A DNA stretch of 64,000 bases, taken from assembly GCA_028819195.1 (NCBI GenBank), contig JAPPMF010000019.1, positions 52,569 to 116,568 of the forward strand. Reading direction: 5' to 3'. Below are positions 25,672-34,713 of the stretch, piece by piece. The translations under genes were made by a program, and so were the position numbers. Positions within the stretch are counted from its first letter, which is position 1, and each line of letters opens with the position of its first letter. The notes under the pieces are model-generated. The model was not told the DNA's origin and searched no databases. It saw only the letters and a program-made list of their open reading frames with translations. The stretch is from Bin55 sp028819195 (GTDB lineage: Bacteria > Pseudomonadota > Gammaproteobacteria > Pseudomonadales > Azotimanducaceae).

Positions 25672-26454
25672 TTAGGTCGCGGCCAGTAGCTGCCGCCGAA
25701 ATTGGTATAAATTCACTAACGCCATCAGACTCCGTAAATGCCTCTCGTTGCGGGCTAACCCACGATACCGAACCTGCCGATAGCCAAACTGACATTTCAA
25801 CACCCGAAAACAGTGCTCCACCCGTGCCCGAACCCGATTCTTCGCCCGATTAGTCTCCTCTTGTTCCGGCGTTAACGGTCGCTTCCGCCGCGCTTTCGCT
25901 AACGTTTTATCCCTCGCCTGCGGCGCCACCTCCCGGATCTTTGCTGTCTGCCCCACATACGCTTTATCGCCATAAACTTCTTGTTCCTCGCCATGCAGTA
26001 ACTCCCCAATTACCTGCGAATCATGCACCCTAGCCGTGGTACATTCCAGCGAATGCACCCGACCCGTCTCACTATCCACCCCCACGTGTAACTTCATCCC
26101 AAAGTGATACTGCTCACCTTTCCGCGTACTCGACATCTCTTCGTCACGACTTTGAGCTTGATTCTTGGTCGAACTAGACGCTTTAATGAGGGTCGAATCC
26201 ACACTCGTTCCACGCTTCAACTCCAACACAATCGCTTCTAATGCCGACGGCCGACCCCGCTTCCCGTCATAATATCGCAGCACTAACCGTTCCTCTAAGA
26301 CTGCCCAAGGGATCACTTTAACCATCGTCCGATTAAATTCCACGATCGCAAACTGACGAGCCTCAAGCGTGCGCCCGCCGACACTCTTCAGATACTCGGC
26401 ATACACTGAAAACAACGACGTATCCTCTGACATCGACAACTCCGTTACAACCAA
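25672..26454 (-). CDS. IS5-family transposase
   Basis: A 260-residue DDE transposase. The pieces are KRGTSVDSTLIKASSS (first aspartate), YHFGMKLHVGVDSETGRVHS, VYGDKAYVGQTAK (second aspartate) and RVRARVEHCFRVLKCQFGY (glutamate region). All three catalytic blocks are present and the frame is open, so it may be active, although it is slightly short at the N-terminus. Its upstream end abuts another IS (ggaacttctattaa at 26467). Terminal repeats of this copy were not resolved. Confidence 0.8.
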   Translation of the reverse strand: MVVTELSMSEDTSLFSVYAEYLKSVGGRTLEARQFAIVEFNRTMVKVIPWAVLEERLVLRYYDGKRGRPSALEAIVLELKRGTSVDSTLIKASSSTKNQAQSRDEEMSSTRKGEQYHFGMKLHVGVDSETGRVHSLECTTARVHDSQVIGELLHGEEQEVYGDKAYVGQTAKIREVAPQARDKTLAKARRKRPLTPEQEETNRAKNRVRARVEHCFRVLKCQFGYRQVRYRGLARNERHLRSLMALVNLYQFRRQLLAAT

Positions 26455-26572
26455 ACTAAATTAGAAGGAACTTCTATTAAATCTCCAATTTGTTTAAATG
26501 TTACTGAATTGTGACTAGAATCTCTAGTTAGAATCAGTTTTTTGTGATAGTTGCTGACAGAGGAGGTCAGAG

Positions 26573-27424
26573 ATGACACGGCAAATTCGTTCAGGTGAGC
26601 CTGATTGTTTCGTTGCTTCAGAGATAACGGATGCGTTATCGCAAGTGAAGGAAACGATGTTGGAGCGGTTAGATCGTGTGGTGGATTGGGAACGGTTTCG
26701 GGTGTCCTTGGGATTGATTTTGACTTGGACGGGCGATGATGTTCGGCGCAGACGGCCGTCGTGGGATGCGGTGCAGATGTTTAAGGTCTTGGTGTATGGG
26801 AAATGTCACGGGAATCTGTCGGATGCTTCATTGGAAGATCACTGTTCAGTGAATCTGCGAGTGAACGCTTTGTTGGTTTAGGCTTAAAGCAAGGGCCGGA
26901 TGCGAAGACGATCCACAAGTATCGTTCGGCGTTAGCCGACAGTGGTCGGATGGCGGAATTGTTTGAGGCGTTTTTATCCCAGTTTCAGGAACAAGGATAT
27001 CGGTTAGCGGAAGGTACGTTGATTGAAACGCCCGGGGCACGCGGTGTTTGGTTATAAGGATCATATTGTGGCTGATACGACCCACAAGTTTATTTGGGCG
27101 AATGTTCACGATTCACAGGTGGCCTTGGGGTTATTGGAAAAAGTGCCGATCCCAACGAAGGTGTATGCGGATCGGGGTTATGATTCGGCGGCCCTTCGGT
27201 CGAGTTTAACGGCGTTAGGTCATGAACCGTGCATTGCGTCACGGGCCCCGACCCGGGGGAACGAAACCGCGCCGGCGAAGACGGCTAGAATCAGCACCAA
27301 CCAAAAGATCTCACGCACTCGGGTTCGGGTTGAACACATTTTCGGTGCCCTTAAGCATGACATGGGTTGTCGGTTGCATCGGGGAATAGGTTTAGCTCGC
27401 GCGGAATCAGAAATCCTCTTGTAA
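26573..27424 (+). pseudogene. IS5-family transposase, frameshifted and internally deleted
   Basis: Three frames contribute: the N-terminal block DAVQMFKVLVYGKCHGNLSD, the next frame FVGLGLKQGPDAKTIHKYR, and a third frame GYKDHIVADTTHKFIWANV with VYADRGYDSAALRS and RVRVEHIFGALKHDMG. Between the second and third frames, about 60 residues of the normal protein (after TLIE) are missing. The gene is therefore inactive unless complemented in trans. Confidence 0.85.
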
Positions 27425-27632
27425 AACGTGGTGTACAACAGGCGTCGCCTCGTTTCAGTGGAGGCAAAATTGAAGCGGTAGGCGGTCTTTCAGGGGTGGA
27501 GTCCGCCCCGAGTGTCTTAAAACAGGCATGAACCGCCTGTTTGACGGCTAAATTCACTCATTTTTGCCGTTTTTATGCCAAATTTCTTCCAAAAATTCAA
27601 TTTTCAATGATCACAAACCGAAATCACCAAAA

Positions 27633-27657
27633 TCAATCGTTAAATAGAAGTTCCCTA
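27633..27657 (-). repeat. Right copy of the 25-bp perfect inverted repeat
   Basis: Reverse complement of 21067-21091, exact over 25 bases. It ends the decayed IS5-like element and lies next to the truncated lipoprotein gene. Beyond the 25 bases the two flanks diverge quickly (attttggcag against ttttggtgat). Confidence 0.85.
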
Positions 27658-28287
27658 GAATCACTCATTGTTCGATTCTAGCGATGCGAATTAAACACAC
27701 CTTTCTTAAGTCAAAATCTATTAAGTTGTTGAGATCTCCCGAAAATGAAAACTTTCGAGTTGGATCGGTAGAACGATAATCTGAACCTTGTCGTAGTGCT
27801 TCATAGGAATTGTAGGATTCATTGACTAAAAGTCCGAATTTTGTCGTCGAATTTGATGTCAATTGAGCCCATGTGCAGGCTATTGGGTTCAGGGGCTTCG
27901 TTATCTTTACTCCCGGTTCTGGAGGTTCAATCTCATATAAATTCTGGATTTCTTTTACGTCATTTCCTATCCAAATGCAGAACCAATACCGATGGGTTTT
28001 GGAACAGGTGTGGAAAACTTTAATTCGCCACCGATCAACTCGCCAAACGCTATGGTCTCAGTATCAATGTCGTGAACTGGAATGGAAATATCCATCCTTG
28101 TTGGCATGGGGAAACGAGTGATCAAGAGCCAAATAGGATCGTTCAGTGGATTGTCAGACACTAAGGTGACCGCCTCGGTAGAGATTTCAAACTCAATGAG
28201 TTCGGTAGCCTTAGATCTCATCCATTGACAACTCGCGATACTGAAAGTGACTACGATTAGTACGACAGAAACGAGTAGTTTATTCAT
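27658..28287 (-). pseudogene. Decayed paralogue of the TlpA-like lipoprotein, cut by an IS
   Basis: The first frame begins with a lipoprotein signal (LLVSVVLIVVTFSIASCQ) like that of the gene at 19244-21004. A later frame reads GSDYRSTDPTRKFSFSGDL, close to GSDHRSTDPERRFTFSGDL there. Frame changes separate the parts and the gene stops at the IS end at 27657, so the C-terminal thioredoxin domain is gone. Confidence 0.75.
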
Positions 28288-28331
28288 AAGTTTTTTAGTC
28301 GGTCCAAACGTTCTCAGAGATTAGAGTGCAA

Positions 28332-28910
28332 TTAACTTTCCTGTTGCTCAGGTGTTGGTGTACTCTCTACGTCTGTATCTTCAGTATCATCTCGGAGTGA
28401 CTTTAGCTCTTTCAACAATTCGTCCTTCGATGGATTGTCTTTCACCACGATTCCATCGCTGTCGATGAGAAACATCCTTGGCATCCCCGTAAGATGAACC
28501 CCGTATGCTTGGACTGTAGGTCCATTCCAGCCCTTCATTTCTCCATCTTCCATATCACCTACATCAATCCAGGGCAATTCATTTTCTTCTGTTCCTTGTT
28601 CCCAATCTTCCCTGCTGTTTTCACCTGCAATCGTAATGACTTCAAATCCGTGATCTTTGTATTCGGCATAAATTTCCCTGAGTGGGGGGAACCGCGCAAT
28701 GCAAGGGGCACAATAGATTGACCAGAAGTCGACTAGCACAAATTCGTTTTCTGCTAGAACATCGTCTAACGATATTTCTTCGTCATCGATTGTCGGAAGA
28801 GTGAATTTTGGGGCTGGTTCACCTTCGACGATTGGATTTTTTTCTGCTGCACAACTAATACAAACGAAACAGAGTGCAAGCATTCCAAGAATGGTTACTG
28901 AGTTAAACAT
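28332..28910 (-). CDS. TlpA-like thiol-disulfide oxidoreductase lipoprotein
   Basis: A 192-residue exported protein. The signal ends in a lipobox (CFVCISC near residue 20). The rest is one thioredoxin domain with EPAPKFTLPTIDDEEISLDD, FVLVDFWSIYCAPC (redox CAPC near residue 71) and the cis-proline segment GMPRMFLIDSDG. It matches the C-terminal domain of the larger lipoprotein at 19244-21004 but lacks that protein's N-terminal beta domain. A ggaga site precedes the ATG. Likely periplasmic disulfide handling. Confidence 0.85.
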   Translation of the reverse strand: MFNSVTILGMLALCFVCISCAAEKNPIVEGEPAPKFTLPTIDDEEISLDDVLAENEFVLVDFWSIYCAPCIARFPPLREIYAEYKDHGFEVITIAGENSREDWEQGTEENELPWIDVGDMEDGEMKGWNGPTVQAYGVHLTGMPRMFLIDSDGIVVKDNPSKDELLKELKSLRDDTEDTDVESTPTPEQQES

Positions 28911-29026
28911 TTTGACGTCTCCGTTCGAGAAAATATTTCTTTATTGTATCTTATTCTCTAGACGAATACTAGGATGAAATTTGAGCTTGAATAATTTTCC
29001 GATCTACCAATGTGTACGACGAGAAA

Positions 29027-29407
29027 TTACTCAGTTAAGACATACACATCAAGAAGTTGTGCAACTCGTTCAAATTGGCTAACTGTATTCGAACGGGGTG
29101 TGATTCTCACACCTAATTCATCAACCGCTTTGATTACTTCACGACAACTCTGAGGATTCTTGGGTTTTTTAGTGCTTATATGGGAAACCCGTTCGCAGAT
29201 TGACAGGTTTCGATACCAAATACCCGCCATAAAACAAAATCGGATTACCACCGAGAGCGTTTGGACGTGATCCAACTTTCGTTGGATCAGCAAAGATGTA
29301 CTAAAGTGTTTCCTAGCGACCTGTAAGTTCATCGTACTTTTGAAGTACAGGGCAGTTCCTGTATTCCTTGACCGGGTAAAATGTTCTAACTTAATCAGCA
29401 AAAACAC
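29027..29407 (-). pseudogene. Fragment of a paralogue of the 462-residue membrane-anchored protein
   Basis: The last 40 residues (PQSCREVIKAVDELG to FERVAQLLDVY) align with the C-terminus of the gene at 23851-25239 (PSCRDIITELRQ to FEDVAMRLDVY). A little similarity may extend upstream. The N-terminal anchor and cysteine-rich domain are missing, and no ribosome site suits this frame. Confidence 0.5.
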
Positions 29408-29439
29408 GAACTTACGCCTGACCCCGTTCTGGAGGAACC

Positions 29440-29895
29440 ATGAACAAAAAATTGGAAGAAAATGTAGAAATTGCCATCAATGCTCTGTCCGAATGCAAAA
29501 GCGATTTTGAAAAATTAATCGCCCGAGAACAGACCACAGCCTATCAATTGGCTGGTAGTTTACACTCAAAAGTCATACAATCCCAAGTGATGGCTAGTCA
29601 TGTCCTTATGGATGCCGAACGATTGATTGTGAAGATGAATCCAAAGAAACGAAGATGGTGGGGAAAACAGGTTGAAACCACAGTTCCACAAGTCGTGTCT
29701 AGTTCAGAGCTACGCAAGATGCGTCGCGTTCATAGTCGGATATCGGATCGTGGTTACCAGAAGTTAAAAGCCCGAAGTTTGGAAAAACTTGAACCGTTAT
29801 CTCGTGAGAAAATATTGCAAGCCATCCAACGGAACGCAGCTCTCTCTGGTGCTGGTGCAGCAGGTGCTACCTCCGTGATTATTAGTAGTTCATAA
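29440..29895 (+). CDS. Hypothetical helical protein
   Basis: A 151-residue protein with a strong ggagga ribosome site four bases before the ATG. The N-terminal 75 residues are predicted to be a long helix (LEENVEIAINALSECKSDF). A basic middle (KMNPKKRRWWGKQ) and a Ser/Ala/Gly-rich end (SGAGAAGATSVIISSS) follow. No family is recognised. It is convergent with the SNase-tailed methylase gene. Confidence 0.55.
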   Translation: MNKKLEENVEIAINALSECKSDFEKLIAREQTTAYQLAGSLHSKVIQSQVMASHVLMDAERLIVKMNPKKRRWWGKQVETTVPQVVSSSELRKMRRVHSRISDRGYQKLKARSLEKLEPLSREKILQAIQRNAALSGAGAAGATSVIISSS

Positions 29896-29913
29896 AGTAT
29901 TGAATCAATTCAG

Positions 29914-29956
29914 AACTCCTCATTTTTGGTATTGCTAAACGACAATTGAGGGAGTT
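29914..29956. terminator. Possible bidirectional terminator
   Basis: Arms aactcctca and tgagggagtt pair with one bulge, between convergent genes ending at 29895 and 30015; tttt follows on the plus strand. The stem is weak. Confidence 0.35.
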
Positions 29957-30014
29957 TTGTCTACCATTGAACACCACTTCGACGAATATTACACGGTATC
30001 AATACTAGGCAAGT

Positions 30015-31283
30015 TTAACCTGATAGATTTTGCTTCGAGACACAATTCGCGACTTCACGTATAGAAGTGAAAACTTCTTTGTAGTTAAAGTCGTAAGAGG
30101 GCATGCTAGCCATTCCCATTTTCAAAATTTCCTTGTTCACAAATATCTTGTTCTTGAGAAATACATACGCTTGCAGTTTTTGTCCCTTTCTGTCAAAATT
30201 TGGGTCTTTTCGCAGGAAGACCTGTCTGCCTTTTACGAATTTGTTTAGATAATCGAAGACGTTTGGACTGAGATCACACAGACCCAATAGTTCCACTTGT
30301 AAACCGTTATGCAGTTCGATCGTTCCTTTGTTCACGATGGAAGTCACTCGGAATAATTCTTCAGTTATAGTATTAGTTGAATCGTCTTCCTTGAGCAAAG
30401 GTTGTTCGTCTTGTATTCGGGGGACGTAGTCACTGTTTTCCAGCTCTGCAGCTGAAACCTCTTCCTTTCGTCGAACAATCTCGCACCCATGGTTGCTGAA
30501 AATAGAATCCTCAGGAGCACCGATTTTTTCCTGAATGACTGAGAGATAGCTTGGGTTTAGTTCATACCCCGTACACTTTCTTCCTAATTCGATTGTTGCT
30601 TTCATTGTTGTACCACTTCCAAGAAAAGGGTCTAACACCATGTCGTCAATAAATGTAAACATTTTTATCAGTCGTTTTGGTAACTCTTCAGGAAACATAG
30701 CTTCGTGACCTTTTTGTGTGGTCCCACCAAAAACCCAATGTCCACTGAAATATTCTTTCCATTCCGCTTTAGTTAGCGTTGATTTCTGCTTTCGATCCCG
30801 ATCCACTTTTTTCGTTCCTGGTTTCTTGAAGATTAGGATGAATTCATAATCAATTTCGATAATACCATTCGGTGGGTAAGGGTAGGAGCCCATGACAGTA
30901 GCACCACCACTCGTATTCATCGTCGTTTTCTTTTGCCAGATGATCGATCCCATGTAGTCAAACCCAAGATTTTCACATTGGGCGATAATTTCAGCGTGGA
31001 TTGGGACGACTTTGTACTTTCCGTAGTCTTTGCTACGCAAAAATTGGTCGCCTATATTGATGCACAAACGCGTTCCATTTTTTAAAACTCTAAAGCATTC
31101 TTTCCACACTTGATTGAGATTCAAGAGATACTCGTGAATAGTTTGCCCGTAACCGATCTGACCGGTAGTTTCATAATTTTTGATATTCCAGTAAGGTGGC
31201 GAGGTAACCACTAAATCGACTGCTTGATCGTCGAGTTCGCACATGTTTTTACTATCGCCAATTACGACTTTATTCGGGTTCAT
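30015..31283 (-). CDS. Beta-class DNA methyltransferase with degenerate SNase-like C-terminal domain
   Basis: A 422-residue fusion. Residues 1-250 are a methylase with motif IV VVTSPPYWN near residue 27 and motif I DPFLGSGTTMK near residue 218; the TSPPYW form favours N4-cytosine. After an acidic linker, residues about 310-422 resemble a staphylococcal-nuclease fold: a VELLGLCDLSP strand, LRKDPNFDRKGQKLQAYVF and IFVNKEILKMGMA. The catalytic residues of true SNases (Arg in RLLGID, Glu in TPE, Arg in DRYGR) are replaced by Glu, Ser and Gln. The tail is therefore probably a binding or specificity domain. Confidence 0.78.
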   Translation of the reverse strand: MNPNKVVIGDSKNMCELDDQAVDLVVTSPPYWNIKNYETTGQIGYGQTIHEYLLNLNQVWKECFRVLKNGTRLCINIGDQFLRSKDYGKYKVVPIHAEIIAQCENLGFDYMGSIIWQKKTTMNTSGGATVMGSYPYPPNGIIEIDYEFILIFKKPGTKKVDRDRKQKSTLTKAEWKEYFSGHWVFGGTTQKGHEAMFPEELPKRLIKMFTFIDDMVLDPFLGSGTTMKATIELGRKCTGYELNPSYLSVIQEKIGAPEDSIFSNHGCEIVRRKEEVSAAELENSDYVPRIQDEQPLLKEDDSTNTITEELFRVTSIVNKGTIELHNGLQVELLGLCDLSPNVFDYLNKFVKGRQVFLRKDPNFDRKGQKLQAYVFLKNKIFVNKEILKMGMASMPSYDFNYKEVFTSIREVANCVSKQNLSG

Positions 31284-31399
31284 TAGTTGTAGGAGATGCT
31301 ATCTTTTTAATGAAAACGACCTCTATATTCAATGGTCGCTAGGTACATGGCAAAAGAGTAGGATAAGTAATACCTTCGGTTTAGTTGGCGTCTAGCCAC

Positions 31400-32257
31400 T
31401 TAAATCCGGTTCTTCGCGACGCGGCAATACTCGGAGTCAAGTTCATAGCCGATATACTGTCTCTCGGTAAGTTTGGCGGCGATCGCGGTGGTTCCAGATC
31501 CGATGAACGGGTCGAGAACTAGATCGTCGATGTATGTATACAACTCTATTAAACGTCTGGGTAATTCAATAGGAAAGGGGGCGGGATGATTGACTCGCTT
31601 TGCCGACTCAGCTGGAAATTGCCATACGCTTTTCGTGAAATCCAGGAATTCCTCTTTAGAAATAGTGGATGTTTTTCCTTTCGATTCCCTGTTGTACCTT
31701 CCTTTGGAATACACAAGTATGTATTCGTGAGTGTCCCGTAAGACTGGATTCGACGCTGACTTCCAACTACCCCAAGCGCAGGAGGTGCCTGCACTAGCAG
31801 ACTTATCCCAAATGATCTCTCCTCGCATTAAGAAACCTATTTCAAGCATTTGCTGTGAAATCATAGCGTTCAGGGGAAGGTAGGGTTTGCGACCTAGGTT
31901 AGCAATGTTTATACAGGCACGTCCTCCTGGGACTAATACTCGATATACTTCACTCCATACGGAGTTAAGTAGGTCACTGTAATGGTCCATGGAAAGATCG
32001 TCGTCGTAGTCTTTACCGACGTTATACGGTGGCGACGTAACCATTAGGTGCACACAATTATCAGGTAATTGATACATGTCTGCACTGGATTGTTGAAACA
32101 CACGATTGACAAATTCAGACGGGCATTCCGTTTCAACATCAAGTGGTTCATCAACGGCAAATTTTTCAGTTGCAAACATCTTACGCCGGTAGAAATTAGA
32201 TGAGTCGTGCCCAACTCGATGACTGGTACCGAACGACTGCATCGCTGACTTACTCAT
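31400..32257 (-). CDS. Beta-class DNA methyltransferase, probably N4-cytosine
   Basis: A 285-residue methylase. Motif IV is MVTSPPYNVGKDYDDD near residue 73 and motif I DPFIGSGTTAIA near residue 249. Conserved blocks GRACINIANLGRKPYLPL and FPIELPRRLIELYTYIDD mark a common type II family. It lies 116 bases upstream of the SNase-tailed methylase in the same orientation, so the pair may share a promoter. No endonuclease is adjacent. Two methylases side by side could serve an asymmetric site or be orphans. A short N-terminal extension (45 residues) is unusual. Confidence 0.82.
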   Translation of the reverse strand: MSKSAMQSFGTSHRVGHDSSNFYRRKMFATEKFAVDEPLDVETECPSEFVNRVFQQSSADMYQLPDNCVHLMVTSPPYNVGKDYDDDLSMDHYSDLLNSVWSEVYRVLVPGGRACINIANLGRKPYLPLNAMISQQMLEIGFLMRGEIIWDKSASAGTSCAWGSWKSASNPVLRDTHEYILVYSKGRYNRESKGKTSTISKEEFLDFTKSVWQFPAESAKRVNHPAPFPIELPRRLIELYTYIDDLVLDPFIGSGTTAIAAKLTERQYIGYELDSEYCRVAKNRI

Positions 32258-32811
32258 AACTCCTTCTTCAGTTCACTTCCAATCATCCTACATGGAACAT
32301 TGTATAGTTATCCGTGGTTTAGTCAATAAAAATGTGCGAAATTTCCGGCTAGCCAAGACTCAATACAGGAATTAAACGCAGAGACACAAAACGCATATGT
32401 CTACGGGTGGGAGTCCTTGAAGGCAACCTCTCCCAAATTCTTTCAAGGTCGCTAGATTGAAATGTCTACCGACGAGTTCGTTTTGTTTATTATCAGAGCT
32501 GCTCAAGTGAATTGAACTCGAGAGTGAGAAATCTTGCGGTTTAAGCTTCGTTTCCTTTAGCTACTAAAAGAACAAGGAACGTACCCATTTCATGGGTTTT
32601 TGATGTTTCCTAAACGGCTTGACAAGCTTTATAGCGGGTGCTGAGTACTGTACGGTTATTAATCACAATGTACTTGCCATTTTACTCTTTGACGTACTCG
32701 TCTTGATGTTCCAGATAGTGTTCAAGTTCATCCAACAACCTTGCTTTTTCAGAGTATCTTGTATCAGTATTGATGTTCCAAAAAGATCATCCCAACATAA
32801 AAAATATCAGG
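32258..32811. other. Intergenic, no gene seen
   Basis: About 550 bases with no convincing coding frame. A 78-codon plus-strand frame lacks a ribosome site and overlaps the next gene. The region may have held a lost endonuclease, but no remnant is recognisable. Confidence 0.45.
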
Positions 32812-34656
32812 TTAATCCAGAAATCCATGCCATGATGGCGGAATATGCTCTTTGATTTTTTCGATTTGTTCAGGTGTATATGAATGAATGACATCTTTAT
32901 AGGAAACCAGCTGCTCTGCCAAGTTTAGACGGATTTGATCCTCTGGTAGGCTATCGATCTTCATAAGCGCGTCAGCCGGCTCAAAGTATGCCCAGCTACT
33001 TGCAAGCGATTTGTAATATTGAACCTGAACATCAGACGAGAAATCCTTTACTAATTCGATTGCATCGTCCGAACGACCTTTGGTCACCAATTCCCTTCCA
33101 ATTTCACCCATTGCTGCATTTTTCGTGGCTTCATTTCTCGTTTGATCTAGCGTGGCAATAGCATCTTCAATGTTATAACTCATCATTTCTCCTATGACTA
33201 GTGCTTCGAGACCTACTTCTCCATCCGCAATTGGTTGTTCCAAAGCGATTTGCATGGCTAGTTCATAGTCGTTCGCGGCGATGTTACGTATGATTCGTTC
33301 AGGTAAATTAATAACGACGACCGGGTTTATATGAACTTGCGGATTAGCTTGCGCATAGTCGAACGCCGCGCGTGGATCGGTCTTAGTCCATTGCAAAGCT
33401 AGCTTTAGAGCCACATTCGTCTTTATCGACGTATTTTCGACTTCAACGATATAGGAAGCGACAAATTCTGGCGATTCGGGAATTAATGCCACTAAAGCTT
33501 CCTCCTGTCCCCAAATTCGTACGTTTTCAGGTAAAAGCATGAGGTTATTGAGTACAGCTTCGGGATCAACGTTAATCCAAACAGACACGATTTCTCGTTC
33601 CAAATGATCGCGTAGGGAAAGAGAAGAAATCGAGGATACCGCTTTGAGTGCTGCTACCGGGTCTGTGGTTGATGCTGACTTCATGATTGCAGAAAGCAGC
33701 GAACGATTGTGTAGATTAAGATCTGCCGCGAGCTGTAATGCCTGTCCTGGGTTATCTTGACCAATCTTGGCGAAAATCAGACTCATAGCGTCAATGTAGT
33801 TCGTGTACTTCCTCAACGAGTCAGAAATATTTTTTAACGATTTTTCACCTTGTTGCTCAAACCACGTGAAGGCAATCTTTGCAATAACTTCTTGTTGAAC
33901 CTCAGACAATTCTGTTACTGCACTTTTTTGCAAGATTTGCGTAACTTGCTTCCAGGCTTCAGCCGGATCCTGCAAGTTTTCCAGCTGAACGATAGTTAGG
34001 ATCTGATCGATTGCTAATTGTTCATAACTGAACTCCTTAGCTGCTTCTAGATGGATTGCATCGGAAAGGTCTCGTCTTGAATTCAAAATTGCTGTCAATG
34101 CAGTCGTTTTATCACTCTCACTAAGTGCTTGAGCGGCAGAAACTGCCTCATCAAAATTTTGTCTAGACCATTCTTGAAAAATCCAATCGATCATAGATTC
34201 TTTAGGTGTATATGTCAGTTGATCTATGAGCTCTAGAGTTTGTTTGGGATGAACGAAAGCAAGCTTTTGGACTAGAGATTCTTGGACGAGTTGTCTAACG
34301 TAATTCGAACTAATCTGTTTGGAACTGTCAAGTAAGCCTATAAGTCGTGATACATCCATCGAGTTTACACTTTGATAAAGTGCTAAAACTTGATCACTAC
34401 GATTAGCACCACTGAAAAGTGTCTCAAGAGAGCTGATGTCTGCTATCTCATTGTGGTGTTCTGTAGAGTCAGCCGAAATTTCTACTTGTACATTGTCAGT
34501 TGACCCACTATACAATTGAGGAGGTAGCGACGCAACACTATCGGAATTTGTGTTTGTTGAAGGAAGTAAACGGAGTACGACTAGACCGATCGCGATACCA
34601 ATAACGACTCCTGCACCGAGAATTGTCCATGAAGTTTTCGAGTCACTATTTGTCAT
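32812..34656 (-). CDS. Membrane-anchored helical-repeat protein (paralogue 1)
   Basis: A 614-residue protein with one N-terminal membrane segment (ILGAGVVIGIAIGLVVLRLL) followed by alpha-helical repeats about 30-36 residues long. Repeat signatures of the form W-x3-DP-x2-A-x3-A are visible (LQWTKTDPRAAFDYAQ, DPVAALKAV, NPGQALQLAADL), like TPR/HEAT solenoids. It is a tandem paralogue of the next gene (57-base gap). Most likely an exported scaffold facing the periplasm; the partner is unknown. Confidence 0.7.
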   Translation of the reverse strand: MTNSDSKTSWTILGAGVVIGIAIGLVVLRLLPSTNTNSDSVASLPPQLYSGSTDNVQVEISADSTEHHNEIADISSLETLFSGANRSDQVLALYQSVNSMDVSRLIGLLDSSKQISSNYVRQLVQESLVQKLAFVHPKQTLELIDQLTYTPKESMIDWIFQEWSRQNFDEAVSAAQALSESDKTTALTAILNSRRDLSDAIHLEAAKEFSYEQLAIDQILTIVQLENLQDPAEAWKQVTQILQKSAVTELSEVQQEVIAKIAFTWFEQQGEKSLKNISDSLRKYTNYIDAMSLIFAKIGQDNPGQALQLAADLNLHNRSLLSAIMKSASTTDPVAALKAVSSISSLSLRDHLEREIVSVWINVDPEAVLNNLMLLPENVRIWGQEEALVALIPESPEFVASYIVEVENTSIKTNVALKLALQWTKTDPRAAFDYAQANPQVHINPVVVINLPERIIRNIAANDYELAMQIALEQPIADGEVGLEALVIGEMMSYNIEDAIATLDQTRNEATKNAAMGEIGRELVTKGRSDDAIELVKDFSSDVQVQYYKSLASSWAYFEPADALMKIDSLPEDQIRLNLAEQLVSYKDVIHSYTPEQIEKIKEHIPPSWHGFLD

Positions 34657-34713
34657 TCGTATATCCTCGAGAATTGAACACGTTTGAAGTTAATGAAAAG
34701 ATTCTAGACGCCT

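Larger units (their letters stand above)
26467..27657 (+). mobile_element. Decayed IS5-like insertion sequence
   Basis: About 1.19 kb bounded by inverted ends: ggaacttctattaa at the left (26467) and the complementary end at the right (27633-27657). The left terminus agrees with the right for about 14 bases with one mismatch. It carries one broken transposase gene. The right end interrupts the decayed TlpA-like lipoprotein gene. No clear target-site duplication was visible. Confidence 0.65.

Noticed and set aside
32619..32855. 78-codon plus-strand frame
   Set aside because: No ribosome site, and its end overlaps the minus-strand repeat-protein gene.
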